A stretch of DNA of 64,000 nt from Paenibacillus silvisoli (GTDB lineage: Bacteria > Bacillota > Bacilli > Paenibacillales > Paenibacillaceae). The DNA is taken from contig NZ_CP133017.1 in the NCBI RefSeq assembly GCF_030866765.1, positions 2,462,001 to 2,526,000 on the forward strand. Direction: 5' to 3'. The notes under the pieces are model-generated. The model saw only the letters and a list, made by a program, of their open reading frames with translations, was not told the DNA's origin and ran no database searches. The position numbers and the translations under genes were made by a program. Shown here one piece after another: positions 26,118 to 34,511 of this stretch. Numbering within the stretch: the first letter of the stretch is position 1; every line of letters starts with the position of its first letter.

Positions 26118-26723
26118 ATGAAAATCGAACGGCTCAATCAAGATAAAATACGCATATTCCTGACGTTCGACGACTTGCTGGAACGGGGGATCCAGAAGGA
26201 AGACATGTGGCGCGAAATTCCGAAGGTACACGAGCTTTTCAGCGAAATGATGGATCAGGCCTACAGCGAGCTCGGCTTCGATGCCAGCGGTCCGCTGGCC
26301 GTAGAAGTGTTCGCGCTTCCTGCTCAAGGCATGGTCGTCATCGTGACGCGCGGCAAAGTGAACGGTAAGTCAGAAGATCACATCCAGGAAGAAGATAGCG
26401 ACGAAGATGTTTACGAAATGGAAGTGACGCTCGAGCAAAGCGACATCGTGCTATACGCGTTCCGCGACATCGAGGACGTCATTTCGGTTTGTAAACAGCT
26501 GCGCAGCGCCGACCTGATCGAAGATGGGCGTTTGTACGCGTATAACGGCAAATATATGCTGGCCTTTGAGCCGGTTGGCATCGAACTGCCGCGCTACCAC
26601 GCGATTATCGCGCTGCTTGCCGAATACGGCGAAGCGACTTCCATAACGACAGCCGTTCTCGAAGAATACGGCAAAGTCATCGTACCCGCCAAAGCGGTTA
26701 TCGAAATTTGCACTCATTTCTAA
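26118..26723 (+). CDS. ypbH: MecA-family adaptor protein (YpbH/MecB-like)
   Basis: Adaptor that hands substrates to the ClpC-ClpP protease. The N-terminal MKIERLNQDKIRIFLTFDDL and the VEVFALPAQGMVVIVT block are characteristic of MecA and YpbH; the acidic linker around residues 88-98 separates the N- and C-terminal domains as in that family. Its position directly before gudB matches B. subtilis ypbH, so this is probably the MecB orthologue, though it could be the organism's only MecA. AAAAGGAGG precedes ATG 26118. Confidence 0.9.
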   Translation: MKIERLNQDKIRIFLTFDDLLERGIQKEDMWREIPKVHELFSEMMDQAYSELGFDASGPLAVEVFALPAQGMVVIVTRGKVNGKSEDHIQEEDSDEDVYEMEVTLEQSDIVLYAFRDIEDVISVCKQLRSADLIEDGRLYAYNGKYMLAFEPVGIELPRYHAIIALLAEYGEATSITTAVLEEYGKVIVPAKAVIEICTHF

Positions 26724-26740
26724 TCCAACGCCTGCATGAT

Positions 26741-26788
26741 AAGCATCAGCTTACGGCCCAATTCCGTAGGTCTGATGCTTTTTGTTTG
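26741..26788 (+). terminator. Intrinsic terminator after ypbH
   Basis: AAGCATCAG (26741-26749) / CTGATGCTT (26772-26780) with an inner CTTACGG/CCGTAGG stem, then TTTTTG. Confidence 0.9.
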
Positions 26789-26869
26789 TTTTCCGATATG
26801 AGGTGAAAAGCGGCGGCGGCTTACCGCATAGCCGGCCCGCATCCCGCTCATATTACAAAGGAAAAGGTG

Positions 26870-28132
26870 GTGAACATTCCTTTGAATGGAATGGAAAGCA
26901 GCAATGTATTGACGTCGACGCAAATCGTAATCGAAGAGGCGCTCAAGAAGCTGGGATACGGCGAGGACATGATCGCGCTGCTCAAGGAGCCGATGCGGCT
27001 GCTGACCGTCCGGATCCCGGTGCGGATGGACGACGGCAAAACAAAGGTGTTCGTCGGCTTCCGCGCGCAGCACAGCGACGCCGTCGGGCCGACCAAAGGC
27101 GGCGTCCGGTTTCATCCGGATGTGAATGAAACCGAAGTGAAGGCGCTCTCGATCTGGATGAGCATCAAATGCGGCATTGCCGATTTGCCATACGGCGGCG
27201 GGAAGGGCGGCATTATTTGCGATCCGAGAAAAATGTCGTTCCGCGAATTGGAACGGCTGAGCCGCGGGTACGTCCGGGCCATCAGCCAAATCGTCGGTCC
27301 GACGAAGGACATCCCCGCGCCGGACGTCATGACGAACTCGCAAATTATGGCCTGGATGATGGACGAATACAGCCGCATCCGGGAATTCGATTCGCCCGGC
27401 TTCATTACGGGAAAGCCGCTTGTGCTGGGCGGTTCGCTCGGCCGCGAAAGCGCGACCGCGCGAGGCGTGGCGATTATGATCGACCAAGCGATGGCGGTCA
27501 AAGGCATACCATTGGAAGGCGCGCGCGTCGTCATTCAAGGGTTCGGCAATGCCGGCAGCTACCTGGCGAAATTCATGTCCGATGCCGGCGCGAAAGTTGT
27601 CGCTATTTCCGATGTGCACGCCGCGTTGTATAATGAGCAGGGACTCGATATTGACGATTTGATGGACCGCCGCGATTCGTTCGGCACGGTGACGAATTTG
27701 TTCAAGAATACGATCACGAACGAAGAGCTGCTGCAGATCGATTGCGACGTGCTGGTGCCGGCCGCCATCGAGAACCAAATAACGGCAAGCAACGCGGACC
27801 AAATTCGTGCTAAAATCATTGTAGAGGCCGCTAACGGCCCGACGACGCTGGAAGCGACGAGAATCGTAACCGACCGAGGCATTCTGCTGGTGCCCGACGT
27901 GCTGGCAAGCGCCGGCGGGGTTATCGTTTCGTACTTCGAGTGGGTTCAGAACAATCAAGGCTATTATTGGTCTGAAGCCGAAATCGACACCAAGCTGCGC
28001 GACATGATGATCCGCGGCTTCAATAGCGTTTACGAGCTGCATAAGCTTAAGAAAGTAGATATGCGTCTTGCCGCCTATATGGTCGGTGTCCGCAAAGTGG
28101 CAGAGGCTGTCCGCCTGAGGGGGTGGGTATAG
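26870..28132 (+). CDS. gudB: NAD-specific glutamate dehydrogenase
   Basis: Interconverts glutamate and 2-oxoglutarate plus ammonium. The catalytic lysine is in LPYGGGKGGI; the NAD fold motif is VVIQGFGNAGSYLAKF. Near-complete similarity to B. subtilis GudB/RocG is obvious, for example PAPDVMTNSQIMAWMMDEY. No duplication of the kind that inactivates B. subtilis 168 GudB is visible. AAAGG (26857-26861) supports GTG 26870 or 26867. About 420 residues. Neighbours ypbH and prsW are as in B. subtilis. Confidence 0.95.
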   Translation: MNIPLNGMESSNVLTSTQIVIEEALKKLGYGEDMIALLKEPMRLLTVRIPVRMDDGKTKVFVGFRAQHSDAVGPTKGGVRFHPDVNETEVKALSIWMSIKCGIADLPYGGGKGGIICDPRKMSFRELERLSRGYVRAISQIVGPTKDIPAPDVMTNSQIMAWMMDEYSRIREFDSPGFITGKPLVLGGSLGRESATARGVAIMIDQAMAVKGIPLEGARVVIQGFGNAGSYLAKFMSDAGAKVVAISDVHAALYNEQGLDIDDLMDRRDSFGTVTNLFKNTITNEELLQIDCDVLVPAAIENQITASNADQIRAKIIVEAANGPTTLEATRIVTDRGILLVPDVLASAGGVIVSYFEWVQNNQGYYWSEAEIDTKLRDMMIRGFNSVYELHKLKKVDMRLAAYMVGVRKVAEAVRLRGWV

Positions 28133-28211
28133 CCGGCTGCCGATCAAGCGGGTTCGTACCGCAGGACTGCTGCCTGCAGGGAAGACCCGCCTTCGGAAGG
28201 TGACTTCAACG

Positions 28212-28907
28212 ATGCTGCTTTTTTCCATTCTAACCGCGGCGGTTGCTCCGGGCATTTCGCTGCTGACTTATTTTTATTTAAAGGACCGCTACGACGCCGA
28301 ACCGATTCATATGGTCGCGCGCGTATTTCTGCTCGGCGTGCTGATCGTGCTGCCGATCATGGTCATCCAGCGGGGACTGCTGCTATGGCTCGGCGAAGGT
28401 CCGATCCTGTTCTCGTTCACCATTTCCGCGGGCGTCGAAGAGCTGCTGAAATGGTTCGTCCTCTACCATATTATTTTCAACCATACGGAATTCGACGAGC
28501 CTTATGACGGCATCGTGTACGCGGTGGCGATCTCGCTCGGCTTCGCAACGGTGGAGAACGTGCTGTACGCGGTATTTCAGCCCTCCTCCGTCGGATCGCT
28601 CCTCATTCGCGCGCTGCTGCCGGTTTCCGGCCATGCGTTGTTCGGCGTTACGATGGGCTATTACGTAGGTAAAGCCAAATTTGCGGAAACGGGCAAGAAG
28701 CGCAATTTTCTTATCCTTGCCGCTGCGATTCCGTTGCTCGAGCATGGCGTATACGATTGGATCATGGGCTCCGGCTCGACGTACTGGGTGTGGTTCATCG
28801 TGCCGCTTATGGGCTATCTTTGGATTAAAGGCGTCCGCAAAATCAATCGCGCCAACGCCCGGTCGCCGTTTCGGATGCTGGGTACTGAGGAAGAGGTTAA
28901 GCTTTAG
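28212..28907 (+). CDS. prsW: Intramembrane protease PrsW
   Basis: Multi-pass metalloprotease that starts degradation of anti-sigma factor RsiW in B. subtilis. The glutamate pair is in GVEELLKWFVLY; other conserved stretches are ATVENVLYAV, SGHALFGVTMGYYVG and EHGVYDWIMG. ATG 28212 with GAAGGTGA (28196-28203) upstream is preferred over GTG 28200. 231 residues. Whether a sigma-W system exists here cannot be told from the window. Confidence 0.93.
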   Translation: MLLFSILTAAVAPGISLLTYFYLKDRYDAEPIHMVARVFLLGVLIVLPIMVIQRGLLLWLGEGPILFSFTISAGVEELLKWFVLYHIIFNHTEFDEPYDGIVYAVAISLGFATVENVLYAVFQPSSVGSLLIRALLPVSGHALFGVTMGYYVGKAKFAETGKKRNFLILAAAIPLLEHGVYDWIMGSGSTYWVWFIVPLMGYLWIKGVRKINRANARSPFRMLGTEEEVKL

Positions 28908-28957
28908 CAAATCCGTCCATAATAGGAAAAAAGCTGATGCTCACTCAGGAGGATACG

Positions 28958-29119
28958 ATGATTTCGGCCCGTGTAAAAGTAACGATCCGCTGCAATCAAT
29001 GCGGCGAAAAATTTGTTCTGCGGGGAGTCCGCAGGGAGAAGGACAAAATCGATACCGGCTTCAAGCAGTGCCTGTGCAACAATCTTCACGATTTCGACGT
29101 CGAAGAGCTGGCCCTGTAG
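28958..29119 (+). CDS. Small cysteine-rich protein of unknown function
   Basis: 53 residues starting MISARVKVTIRC. A CxxC pair (CNQC) and a second CLC set suggest metal binding. ATG 28958 is preceded by CAGGAGG (28946-28952), a strong site, which supports a real gene despite its size. It lies between prsW and ypeB, in the position that sleB might occupy in Bacillus, but has no similarity to SleB. Confidence 0.7.
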   Translation: MISARVKVTIRCNQCGEKFVLRGVRREKDKIDTGFKQCLCNNLHDFDVEELAL

Positions 29120-29159
29120 CGAATTGGCAGGACGGCAAAATCATACCAAAAACATGCAT

Positions 29160-29215
29160 AAAGCTCCTTTCCGCAATGCAAACTAGAACCAGGTTTTGCA
29201 TACGAAAGGAGCTTT
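29160..29215 (+). terminator. Terminator-like hairpin holding the ypeB ribosome binding site
   Basis: Perfect 12-bp outer stem AAAGCTCCTTTC (29160-29171) / GAAAGGAGCTTT (29204-29215) and 7-bp inner stem ATGCAAA (29176-29182) / TTTGCAT (29195-29201). The only good binding site for ypeB, GAAAGGAG (29204-29211), is in the 3' arm; ATG follows at 29222. Confidence 0.75.
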
Positions 29216-29221
29216 TGCTAT

Positions 29222-30556
29222 ATGTACCGTCGATTAAGCGCTGTGCTGTTTCCGATCATGACGCTGCTATTTGTCGGCTCAATCTATTGGGGCTATCAGG
29301 AGCATCAAGAGAAAAACACGATTCTGATCAAAGCCGAAAATCAGTATCAACGCGCCTTCCATGACTTGTCTTACCATATGGAGCAGCTGCATCGGGAGCT
29401 TGGCAACACGCTCGCCGTGAATAGCAAGTCGCAAGGCTTTCACCGGAAAGGGCTTGTCAACGTATGGCGCCTGACCAGCCAAGCGCAGAACGAAATCAAC
29501 CAGCTTCCGCTGACGCTGCTGCCTTTCAACAAAACGGAAGAGTTTTTGTCGAAGATCGCCAATTTCTCATACAAAACGTCCGTCCGCGATTTGACGAAGA
29601 AGCCTCTCAGCCAGGATGAGTATAAAACGTTGAAAACGTTGTATTCCGATTCGGAGTTTATTTCGAAATCGCTCTACGGCGTGCAGGACAAAGTCATCGC
29701 GAACAATTTGCGCTGGATGGACGTCGAGGTCGCGCTCGCTTCGGAGAAATCGATGAACGACAACACGATCATCGACGGCTTCAAGACGGTCGACAAGAAG
29801 GTCAGCGAGTATCCGGAAATCAACTGGGGACCGTCCGTCGCGAGCATGTATCAGAAGCGCTCGGTTAAAATGCTGAGCGGAAAGCAGATCACGCCGGAGG
29901 AAATTAAGAAGCAGGCGGCCGAGTTCCTCAAGCTGGACAATCCGAACGAGATCCGGGTTGTCGAGAACGGGAAGGGCACCGAATATTCGTCCTTCTCCGC
30001 GACGTACAAAGGGAATAAATCGGACAACCCGATCGAAATCGACTATACGCAGAAGGGCGGCCAGTTAATCTGGTTCCAGAATCCGCGCGACATCGCCAAG
30101 CCGGTTCTTAGCGTAGACCAAGCCAAGCAGAAAGCGGCCGATTTCCTCGCCCGCCACGGCTTCCCTAAGATGAAGGCCATCACGTACGACAAGGACGACT
30201 CCATGGCGGTGTTTACCTTTGTGGCGACGCAGAATGGCGTGCTCATCTATCCGGATAAGCTGACCGTCAAGATCGCGCTTGATAACGGCGATTGCGTGGC
30301 GATTCAGGCAGCCGATTTTGTGTACGAGCATCATAAACGCAACCTGCCGAAGCCGAAGATGATGAGCGCCGACGCGCGCGCATCCCTCAATCCGGACTTC
30401 AAGGTGCAGCGCGAACAGATGGCGCTGATCGAGAACGATATGGCCGAAGAGGTGCTCTGTTATGAGTTCGTCGGAAAAATCAATGGCGGCGTTTATAAAA
30501 TTTACGTAAACTCCGACAGCGGAATCGAAGAAGCAATCGAGCAATTGCCTGAATAA
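29222..30556 (+). CDS. ypeB: Germination protein YpeB
   Basis: Spore inner-membrane protein that stabilises and localises the cortex-lytic enzyme SleB. One N-terminal membrane anchor (VLFPIMTLLFVGSIYWGY), a helical region, and C-terminal PepSY-like repeats (for example VDQAKQKAADFLARHGFP). 444 residues, the usual length. In Bacillus ypeB follows sleB; here no sleB is next to it. Confidence 0.94.
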   Translation: MYRRLSAVLFPIMTLLFVGSIYWGYQEHQEKNTILIKAENQYQRAFHDLSYHMEQLHRELGNTLAVNSKSQGFHRKGLVNVWRLTSQAQNEINQLPLTLLPFNKTEEFLSKIANFSYKTSVRDLTKKPLSQDEYKTLKTLYSDSEFISKSLYGVQDKVIANNLRWMDVEVALASEKSMNDNTIIDGFKTVDKKVSEYPEINWGPSVASMYQKRSVKMLSGKQITPEEIKKQAAEFLKLDNPNEIRVVENGKGTEYSSFSATYKGNKSDNPIEIDYTQKGGQLIWFQNPRDIAKPVLSVDQAKQKAADFLARHGFPKMKAITYDKDDSMAVFTFVATQNGVLIYPDKLTVKIALDNGDCVAIQAADFVYEHHKRNLPKPKMMSADARASLNPDFKVQREQMALIENDMAEEVLCYEFVGKINGGVYKIYVNSDSGIEEAIEQLPE

Positions 30557-30561
30557 ATGGT

Positions 30562-30598
30562 AAAGGACGTGCATGCAATGCACGTCCTTTCCTATTTT
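30562..30598 (+). terminator. Intrinsic terminator after ypeB
   Basis: Perfect 13-bp stem AAAGGACGTGCAT (30562-30574) / ATGCACGTCCTTT (30578-30590) with a 3-nt loop, then CCTATTTT. Confidence 0.9.
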
Positions 30599-30626
30599 GC
30601 CGGATCTCCCCAAGTTTCGACATGCG

Positions 30627-30635
30627 TGCTATAAT
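30627..30635 (+). promoter_or_regulatory. Extended -10 promoter of motI
   Basis: TGCTATAAT, with TATAAT at 30630-30635, 27 nt before the ATG. No clear -35; an extended -10 can act without one. Confidence 0.5.
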
Positions 30636-30661
30636 CGATCCATAAAGGGAGGGAAGCTAGA

Positions 30662-31318
30662 ATGCTGCCTAAAGTGAACCAGTTCCTATATTTGCATGTA
30701 GCTTCATCCGATGAAGAAGAAGCCGCGGTCGAGTACAAGTCCCGGATCACGGACATGGATAACGACGAGGTATATATCGATGTCCCGATCGTCGAAGGAA
30801 CGGGGAAATTCAAGCGTCTGTTTCTGGGGGACGAGCTGTCCGCGCATTACATATCCAATGATGGCGTCAAAAGCTATTTCAATACTCACGTGCTAGGATT
30901 CAAGGACGACGGCAGCATCAAAATGATCCGCCTCCGCAAGCCGGACCCGGAGTCGATCACGACGGTTCAGCGACGAAACTTCCTGCGCGTATCCGCTGAA
31001 CTGGAGCTTGCCATCCAGTTGGCTCCGAACGTCCGGTTCATTGCGATGACCGACGATGTCGGCGGCGGCGGGGTCTCGTTTCTTGCGGACGGCAAGTGGC
31101 CGATGAAGGCCGGAACGGAGTTGGAATGCTGGCTGCTGCTTCATTACCGGAACGGCACCGTGGATCATGCGCATTTTAAAGCGGAAATCGTTCGGATCAA
31201 GCCGCTGGAAACCGGCCGCAATCAAGTGATGGTGAAGTTTACGGGCATTCTTGACAGCGAGCGCCAGCGGATTATCCGATACTGCTTCGAGCGCCAGCTG
31301 GATTTCCGCAAACGGTAA
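30662..31318 (+). CDS. motI: Flagellar brake protein MotI (YpfA), YcgR N-domain plus PilZ
   Basis: In B. subtilis this c-di-GMP receptor disengages MotA and slows flagella. The N-terminal ~95 residues form the YcgR-like domain; the PilZ domain starts at the RxxxR motif R105-NFL-R109 (QRRNFLRV). The second PilZ motif, normally D/NxSxxG, reads D132-V-G134-G-G-G137, so the serine is replaced by glycine. 218 residues. Same neighbours (ypeB before, ypfB and cmk after) as in B. subtilis. Confidence 0.91.
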   Translation: MLPKVNQFLYLHVASSDEEEAAVEYKSRITDMDNDEVYIDVPIVEGTGKFKRLFLGDELSAHYISNDGVKSYFNTHVLGFKDDGSIKMIRLRKPDPESITTVQRRNFLRVSAELELAIQLAPNVRFIAMTDDVGGGGVSFLADGKWPMKAGTELECWLLLHYRNGTVDHAHFKAEIVRIKPLETGRNQVMVKFTGILDSERQRIIRYCFERQLDFRKR

Positions 31319-31402
31319 GAACAAACGCAAATCGTGCATAAGGAATGGCAACGTGGTAAAACTACCCTTATCCAAGCAATGCCGGAACAGGAGCGTAGAA
31401 CC

Positions 31403-31579
31403 ATGGCAAAGAGATCGACCAAAGATTATGCGGCCATTTCCGATCAAGTGACGCGCGTGTTGAAAATCATCCTTATCGCGCTGCTTGCGGCCGTTCTGGT
31501 AAGCCAGCTCGCGCTGCAAATTCCGGCGGTACGACTATGGGTAACGGGCGTGGATCGGCTGGAAGGAACCCCCTTTTAG
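31403..31579 (+). CDS. ypfB: Small membrane protein, YpfB/DUF5359-like
   Basis: 58 residues with one membrane segment (ILIALLAAVLVSQLALQIP). ATG 31403 follows CAGGAG (31388-31393) at reasonable spacing; earlier in-frame starts lack a site. The assignment relies on size, topology and its place between motI and cmk, as ypfB in B. subtilis. Function unknown. Confidence 0.68.
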   Translation: MAKRSTKDYAAISDQVTRVLKIILIALLAAVLVSQLALQIPAVRLWVTGVDRLEGTPF

Positions 31580-31593
31580 CTTGCTTTCGTTCT

Positions 31594-31622
31594 TTGCACT
31601 TCAATCGCCGCTGTGGTATAAT
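31594..31622 (+). promoter_or_regulatory. Strong sigma-A promoter ahead of cmk
   Basis: TTGCAC (31594-31599), 17-nt spacer, TATAAT (31617-31622), with TGG making an extended -10. Transcription should start near 31629, only a few bases before a terminator-like hairpin. Confidence 0.82.
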
Positions 31623-31632
31623 TCTCACTATC

Positions 31633-31653
31633 GCAGGCAGAGCCTGCTTTTTT
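31633..31653 (+). terminator. Short terminator-like hairpin at the start of the cmk transcript
   Basis: GCAGGC (31633-31638), loop AGA, GCCTGC (31642-31647), then six T. It could end the ypfB transcript, or act on the new cmk transcript. Confidence 0.72.
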
Positions 31654-31709
31654 AATGGCGATTGGAGCAACATAGCAGCCGTTTAAACTTTCAAGGAGGG
31701 TTACACCGC

Positions 31710-32411
31710 TTGAACATGGATGGGGGAAACATCGGCGGCCGCATTAACGTAGCCATAGACGGGCCTGCCGGTGCAGGCAAGAGCACTGTCGCTCGAAGAG
31801 TCGCCGAACAGCTTGGATACATATACATTGACACAGGGGCGATGTACCGGGCGGTCGCGTTAGCCGCGAATCGGGCAGGCATTTTGCCCGGCGACGCGGA
31901 CAAGCTGGCCGAGTTAGTGAAGACCGTAGACATTACGCTCGAACCGGGCGCGGAAGGTCAAACGGTCTGGCTGGGCGGCGAGAATGTCACGGCTGCCATC
32001 CGTACGCGGGAAGTAACGCTCAAAGTGTCGGAAATCGCTTCGCATGAAGCGGTTCGATTGCGTCTCGTGGAGATGCAGCGGAAGCTGGCGGCTTCGAAAG
32101 GGGTCGTCATGGACGGACGCGATATCGGCACGCACGTATTGCCGGAAGCCGAAGTCAAAGTGTTTCTCATTGCCAGCGTGCAAATCCGTGCGCTGCGCCG
32201 CTATCAGGAGCTCTCGGAGAGCGAGCAAGTGCCTCTCGAGCAGCTGGAGCGGGAGATCGCCGAGCGCGACCGCAGCGACGAGAGCAGGGAGATTTCGCCG
32301 CTGATCCGCGCGAAGGATGCCGAAGTGCTGGACAGCACGGAACTGACGATCGACCAAGTCGTCGCACATATTCTAGACTTATGCCGAACCAAAACGGCGG
32401 AGGCGAAGTAA
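31710..32411 (+). CDS. cmk: Cytidylate kinase
   Basis: Phosphorylates CMP and dCMP. P-loop IDGPAGAGKSTVA, YIDTGAMYRAVAL, and the catalytic VMDGRDIGTHVLP are all present. The spacing from AAGGAGGG (31693-31700) favours TTG 31710 (233 residues); ATG 31716 is the alternative. Followed at 3 bp by plsC and then the S1 gene, as in many Firmicutes. Confidence 0.96.
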   Translation: MNMDGGNIGGRINVAIDGPAGAGKSTVARRVAEQLGYIYIDTGAMYRAVALAANRAGILPGDADKLAELVKTVDITLEPGAEGQTVWLGGENVTAAIRTREVTLKVSEIASHEAVRLRLVEMQRKLAASKGVVMDGRDIGTHVLPEAEVKVFLIASVQIRALRRYQELSESEQVPLEQLEREIAERDRSDESREISPLIRAKDAEVLDSTELTIDQVVAHILDLCRTKTAEAK

Positions 32412-32414
32412 ACT

Positions 32415-32993
32415 ATGATATATAACATTTGCAGAGGCCTCCTGCGCATCATTTATGCCGTTCTGTTCCGGTTCGAAGCAGAGGGTCTGGAGAATATTCC
32501 GGCAACCGGTCCTGTCGTCCTGTGCAGCAATCATATCAGCTTGCTCGATCCGCCTACGGTGGGAACGAAAGTGAAACGCAAGGTTCACTACATGGCCAAA
32601 GCGGAGCTATTCGAAGTACCGGTGCTGGGACCGCTCATCCATAGGCTTGGCGCCTTTCCGGTAAAGCGGGGCGGGGTCAGCAAGGATACGATCCGCAAAG
32701 CCATCGGCTTGCTGAAAGAAGGCAACGTGATGGGCATTTTCCCGGAAGGAACGAGAAAAGCGGGCGAGGACAGCGCCGGCAAGAAAGGCGCGGCGATGAT
32801 CGCTTTGCGCAGCGGCGCAACTGTCATTCCTGTCGCCATTATCGGCAACTACAAATTGTTCCGCAAGATGCGCATCAAGTATGGTAAGCCCATTGATATG
32901 ACGGCCTTTATCGAGAATCCTTCTTCCGACGTATTAGAGCAAGTGACTGAAGCCATCATGACGAACATTCGGACGATGGCCAAACAAGGGTAA
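32415..32993 (+). CDS. plsC: 1-acyl-glycerol-3-phosphate acyltransferase (PlsC family)
   Basis: Adds the second acyl chain in phosphatidic acid synthesis. The HxxxxD catalytic motif is in CSNHISLLDPP; the second block is FPVKRGG and the third GIFPEGTRKAG. 192 residues with an N-terminal hydrophobic segment. It sits directly after cmk, forming a probable operon. Confidence 0.94.
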   Translation: MIYNICRGLLRIIYAVLFRFEAEGLENIPATGPVVLCSNHISLLDPPTVGTKVKRKVHYMAKAELFEVPVLGPLIHRLGAFPVKRGGVSKDTIRKAIGLLKEGNVMGIFPEGTRKAGEDSAGKKGAAMIALRSGATVIPVAIIGNYKLFRKMRIKYGKPIDMTAFIENPSSDVLEQVTEAIMTNIRTMAKQG

Positions 32994-33103
32994 TTATTTG
33001 GATCGATTATTCAAGTTTTAGACGGCGCGTCTGCAGATCGTGTTTCAATCTGGGGCGGCGCGTTTAAATAAAGTTGGGGTATGAATTGAGGAGGTAATTT
33101 CAC

Positions 33104-34363
33104 ATGTCAGAAGAAACAAAAGTACAAGAATCCGCAGCAGCGGAAGCAATCAGCCAAGATGCGATGGACAATTTCGTGTCCTTGAAAAAAGGGGACACCG
33201 TGAATGGTACGATCGTCAAAATCGAAGATAACCAAGTCTACGTAAGCCTTGGATATAAATATGACGGCGTTATTCCCCTTCGTGAGCTTTCCTCGGTCCA
33301 GCTGGACAGCGCGCAAGACGCGGTTCAAGTCGGCCAAGAAGTACAGCTGAAAGTCGTCAGCATCAACGATGCGAAAGAAAGCCTTGTTCTTTCCAAGAAA
33401 TCGGTTGACAGCGAGCGTGCTTGGGACGTTCTGCAATCCCGCTTTGATTCCGGCGAAGTATTTGAAGTTACCGTTGCAGACGTCGTTAAAGGCGGCCTCG
33501 TAGCAGACGTTGGCGTCCGCGGTTTCATCCCGGCTTCCATGGTAGAGCGTCATTTCGTTGAAGATTTCAGCGACTACAAAGGTCGTACGCTTCGCGTGAA
33601 AGTGAAAGAAATCGACCGCGAAAACAACAAAGTGATCTTGTCCGCGAAGGAAGTGCTGGACGCTGAGTTCGAACAGAACAAGCAAGCGGTAATCGGCAAC
33701 CTGCAAATCGGTCAAGAGCTTGAAGGCACCGTACAACGTTTGACGCCGTTCGGCGCGTTCGTTGATATCGGCGGCATCGACGGCTTGGTTCACGTATCCG
33801 AGCTTTCCTGGCAGCACGTTGCGCATCCGAAGGATGTCGTTTCCGAAGGCCAATCCGTTCGCGTTAAAGTACTTAAGGTGGATCCGGCTGCAGGCAAAAT
33901 CAGCCTGAGCATCAAAGCGGCTCAACCGGGCCCATGGGAACAATCGACTGGCCAATTCAACATTGGCGACATCGTAACGGGTACAGTTCGCCGTATCGTA
34001 AGCTTCGGCGTATTCGTTGAAATCGCGCCGGGCGTTGAAGGTCTTGTTCATATCTCCCAGCTTGCGCACCGTCACGTAGCGACTCCGAACGAAGTCGTGA
34101 AGGAAGGCCAAGAAGTGAAAGCGAAAATTCTTGACTTCAACCCTGCCGAGAAGCGCGTTTCCTTGAGCATCAAAGAAACCGAAGAAGCTCCGGAACAGGC
34201 GCCTCGTCAAGATAGAGAGCGCAGCGAACGCGGTGACCGCGGCGAGCGTGCGCCTCGCGCCCCTAAAGTCGAGCTGAACAATCCGAACGTAAGCTTGAGC
34301 AACGAAAGCATGAGCTTCACGCTTGCTGAGCGTTTCGGCGACAAGCTGAGCAAATTGAAATAA
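33104..34363 (+). CDS. rpsA: 30S ribosomal protein S1 homologue (YpfD)
   Basis: RNA-binding protein with four S1 domains, beginning near residues 25, 108, 195 and 280 (for example KKGDTVNGTIVKIEDNQVYV and LEGTVQRLTPFGAFVDIGG). It ends in a basic, Arg/Glu-rich tail around residues 365-385. 419 residues, longer than B. subtilis YpfD (about 382). AGGAGG precedes the ATG. The Firmicute protein need not be a stable ribosomal component. Confidence 0.95.
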   Translation: MSEETKVQESAAAEAISQDAMDNFVSLKKGDTVNGTIVKIEDNQVYVSLGYKYDGVIPLRELSSVQLDSAQDAVQVGQEVQLKVVSINDAKESLVLSKKSVDSERAWDVLQSRFDSGEVFEVTVADVVKGGLVADVGVRGFIPASMVERHFVEDFSDYKGRTLRVKVKEIDRENNKVILSAKEVLDAEFEQNKQAVIGNLQIGQELEGTVQRLTPFGAFVDIGGIDGLVHVSELSWQHVAHPKDVVSEGQSVRVKVLKVDPAAGKISLSIKAAQPGPWEQSTGQFNIGDIVTGTVRRIVSFGVFVEIAPGVEGLVHISQLAHRHVATPNEVVKEGQEVKAKILDFNPAEKRVSLSIKETEEAPEQAPRQDRERSERGDRGERAPRAPKVELNNPNVSLSNESMSFTLAERFGDKLSKLK

Positions 34364-34376
34364 TAGCCTTAACGGG

Positions 34377-34428
34377 AGCCGTTATCCTGTGCAGCCTAGC
34401 TGCGCGGATAACGGCTTTTATTTTTTTG
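34377..34428 (+). terminator. Intrinsic terminator after the S1 gene
   Basis: AGCCGTTATCC (34377-34387) / GGATAACGGCT (34406-34416) with an inner GCAG/CTGC stem, followed by TTTATTTTTTT. Confidence 0.95.
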
Positions 34429-34511
34429 CCGGCGGCCTTCCTTTCAAGGGGATGGCTGGATTAGGTTCACTCTCTTAAGCGCATAATATAGGCCATAAGA
34501 GGTGAGATGCT

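Noticed and set aside
26720-28255. A 511-codon open frame on the minus strand over gudB
   Set aside because: Shadow of gudB caused by high GC; gudB itself is highly conserved and has a binding site.
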